A DNA stretch of 64,000 nt, from assembly GCF_018861905.1 (NCBI RefSeq), contig NZ_JAHLDU010000004.1:62001-126000 (forward strand), in the 5' to 3' direction. This stretch comes from Clostridium sp. DSM 17811 (GTDB taxonomy: Bacteria > Bacillota > Clostridia > Clostridiales > Clostridiaceae). The number at the start of each line of letters is the position of its first letter. Position 1 is the first letter of the stretch. Position numbers and translations under genes: made by a program. Shown piece by piece: positions 63,146-64,000 of the stretch. The notes under the pieces were generated by a model. The model worked only from the letters and a program-made list of their open reading frames with translations. It did not search any database and was not told the DNA's origin.

Positions 63146-64000
63146 ATGTATAAAGTTTTGATTGTTGATGATGAGAGAATAATAAGAGAAGGTATTGCAA
63201 ATTCTATTGAGTGGAACAAATATGGTTTCTCACTTTGTGGAATGGCGCAGAATGGAATAGATGCTTATGAAATTATTAAGCAAATTGTTCCAGAAGTGGT
63301 TATAACTGATATTAAAATGCCTGGAATGGGAGGATTAGAATTAATTTCTAGGATATATAAGGAATATCCTCAAATTATTTTCATAATTTTGTCTGGATAT
63401 GGAGAATTTGAATTTGCAAATAAAGCGATGAAATACGGCGTTAAATACTATTTATTAAAACCATGTGATGAGGATGAAATAATTAAAATTTTAAAAAAAA
63501 TAGCAATAGAAAAAAAAGAAAAAGAAAAAAAGGATAAATTTCTTACGGATATAAATGATAATTTAAAAAAAGTTTTACCACAAGTCGGGGAACAGTTTTT
63601 AAGAGATTTTATAATTGGGGTAAATTATAGTAAATTAGAATGTGAATATTTTTTAAGACTGTTTGATATAAAAGAAACTAAGTTTAAACTTGTTGTATTT
63701 AAACTGGATAATGGAGTGGATTTACTAGAGAAGTTTGCTTTAAAGAATATAGCATATGATATATTGAATCAAAATGTTGTTTACTTGAGCACTATATTGG
63801 ATAATAATATTTTATTGCTAATTAAGTCTATTGATTTATCTATGCTTACAGACTTATTGTCCCAAATTAAAGATATTTTTAATAAATATTTTAAATATGA
63901 TATTTGTATAGGAGTAAGTAATGAAAATAGTTTTGAAAGTATACAAAAAATGTATCTAGAGGTTAAGGAATGTTTGAAATGTGAATTCTATCTTGGTGAT
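63146..64000 (+). CDS. YesN-like response regulator, AraC type, cut by window end
   Basis: The first 285 codons of a regulator: REC domain with MYKVLIVDDERIIREG, phospho-acceptor Asp55 in VVITDIKMPGMGG and Lys105 in YYLLKPCDEDEI, followed by the Ia helical linker of the YesN family. The AraC DNA-binding domain should lie beyond the edge. GAGGTGAG precedes the ATG; it starts 4 nt after the kinase stop, so the pair is one operon and probably regulates a nearby sugar transporter. Confidence 0.93.
   Translation, partial: MYKVLIVDDERIIREGIANSIEWNKYGFSLCGMAQNGIDAYEIIKQIVPEVVITDIKMPGMGGLELISRIYKEYPQIIFIILSGYGEFEFANKAMKYGVKYYLLKPCDEDEIIKILKKIAIEKKEKEKKDKFLTDINDNLKKVLPQVGEQFLRDFIIGVNYSKLECEYFLRLFDIKETKFKLVVFKLDNGVDLLEKFALKNIAYDILNQNVVYLSTILDNNILLLIKSIDLSMLTDLLSQIKDIFNKYFKYDICIGVSNENSFESIQKMYLEVKECLKCEFYLGD

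Overview
The window is a low-GC Firmicutes chromosome, most likely an anaerobic spore-forming Clostridium. The evidence is AT-rich intergenic DNA, strong AGGAGG ribosome binding sites, frequent TTG/GTG starts, GerA/GerB/GerC spore germination genes, HydG for the H-cluster of [FeFe] hydrogenase, a clostridial 2[4Fe-4S] ferredoxin, SigI/RsgI, and TPP, SAM-I and T-box leaders. I saw no rRNA, tRNA, CRISPR array or transposase. Almost all of it reads as chromosomal backbone with small accessory pieces. Both edges cut genes: an NlpC/P60 hydrolase on the left and a YesN-type response regulator on the right.

Layout. 1-2.7 kb: secreted cell-wall hydrolase, then an overlapping AAA ATPase/TOPRIM pair that resembles two-gene phage-defence modules. 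2.7-9.7 kb: amino acid permease, esterase, DUF3048 lipoprotein, FAD oxidoreductase and thiT under a TPP riboswitch. 9.9-11.9 kb: an unassigned structured leader, a TM1266-family protein and hydG. 12-17.5 kb: nitroreductase; a methionine module (metY and metA with an acetyl-CoA-type Glu111) behind one SAM-I riboswitch; a second SAM-I riboswitch in front of a YbaK/ProX-family deacylase; a methionine-rich repeat protein; and a second YbaK-like protein. 17.5-28.4 kb: transporters, a PLP-fold/GNAT fusion, an acetyltransferase, a MarR-MFS efflux operon with two palindromic operators over a consensus promoter, an ABC-F ATPase, an M29 aminopeptidase and a zinc-ribbon protein.

28.6-36.8 kb holds an unusually expanded germination operon, gene order A-B-C-B-C-C-B: one GerA, three GerB permeases and three GerC-like proteins, none of which shows a lipobox cysteine. 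37-43.5 kb: a thioesterase, a DEDDh exonuclease, sigI-rsgI, several very small proteins and a hemerythrin. 43.7-52 kb: proBA, a YdcF protein, clpS-clpA and motAB. 52-58 kb: glyoxalase-like and metallo-beta-lactamase-fold enzymes, two YitT proteins, asnS under an Asn T-box, and ferredoxin. 58.6-64 kb: the start of a sugar-acid utilisation locus with an AraC regulator, a divergent GH4 enzyme carrying the CHEV motif of alpha-galacturonidases, and a YesM/YesN two-component pair.

The most interesting items are the seven-gene germinant-receptor operon without lipoprotein C subunits, the AAA/TOPRIM pair, the SAM riboswitch on a tRNA-editing-type deacylase beside a methionine-rich protein, the orphan leader before hydG, the degenerate PLP-GNAT fusion, and several long perfect palindromes and a two-copy 3'-UTR element that no gene explains.
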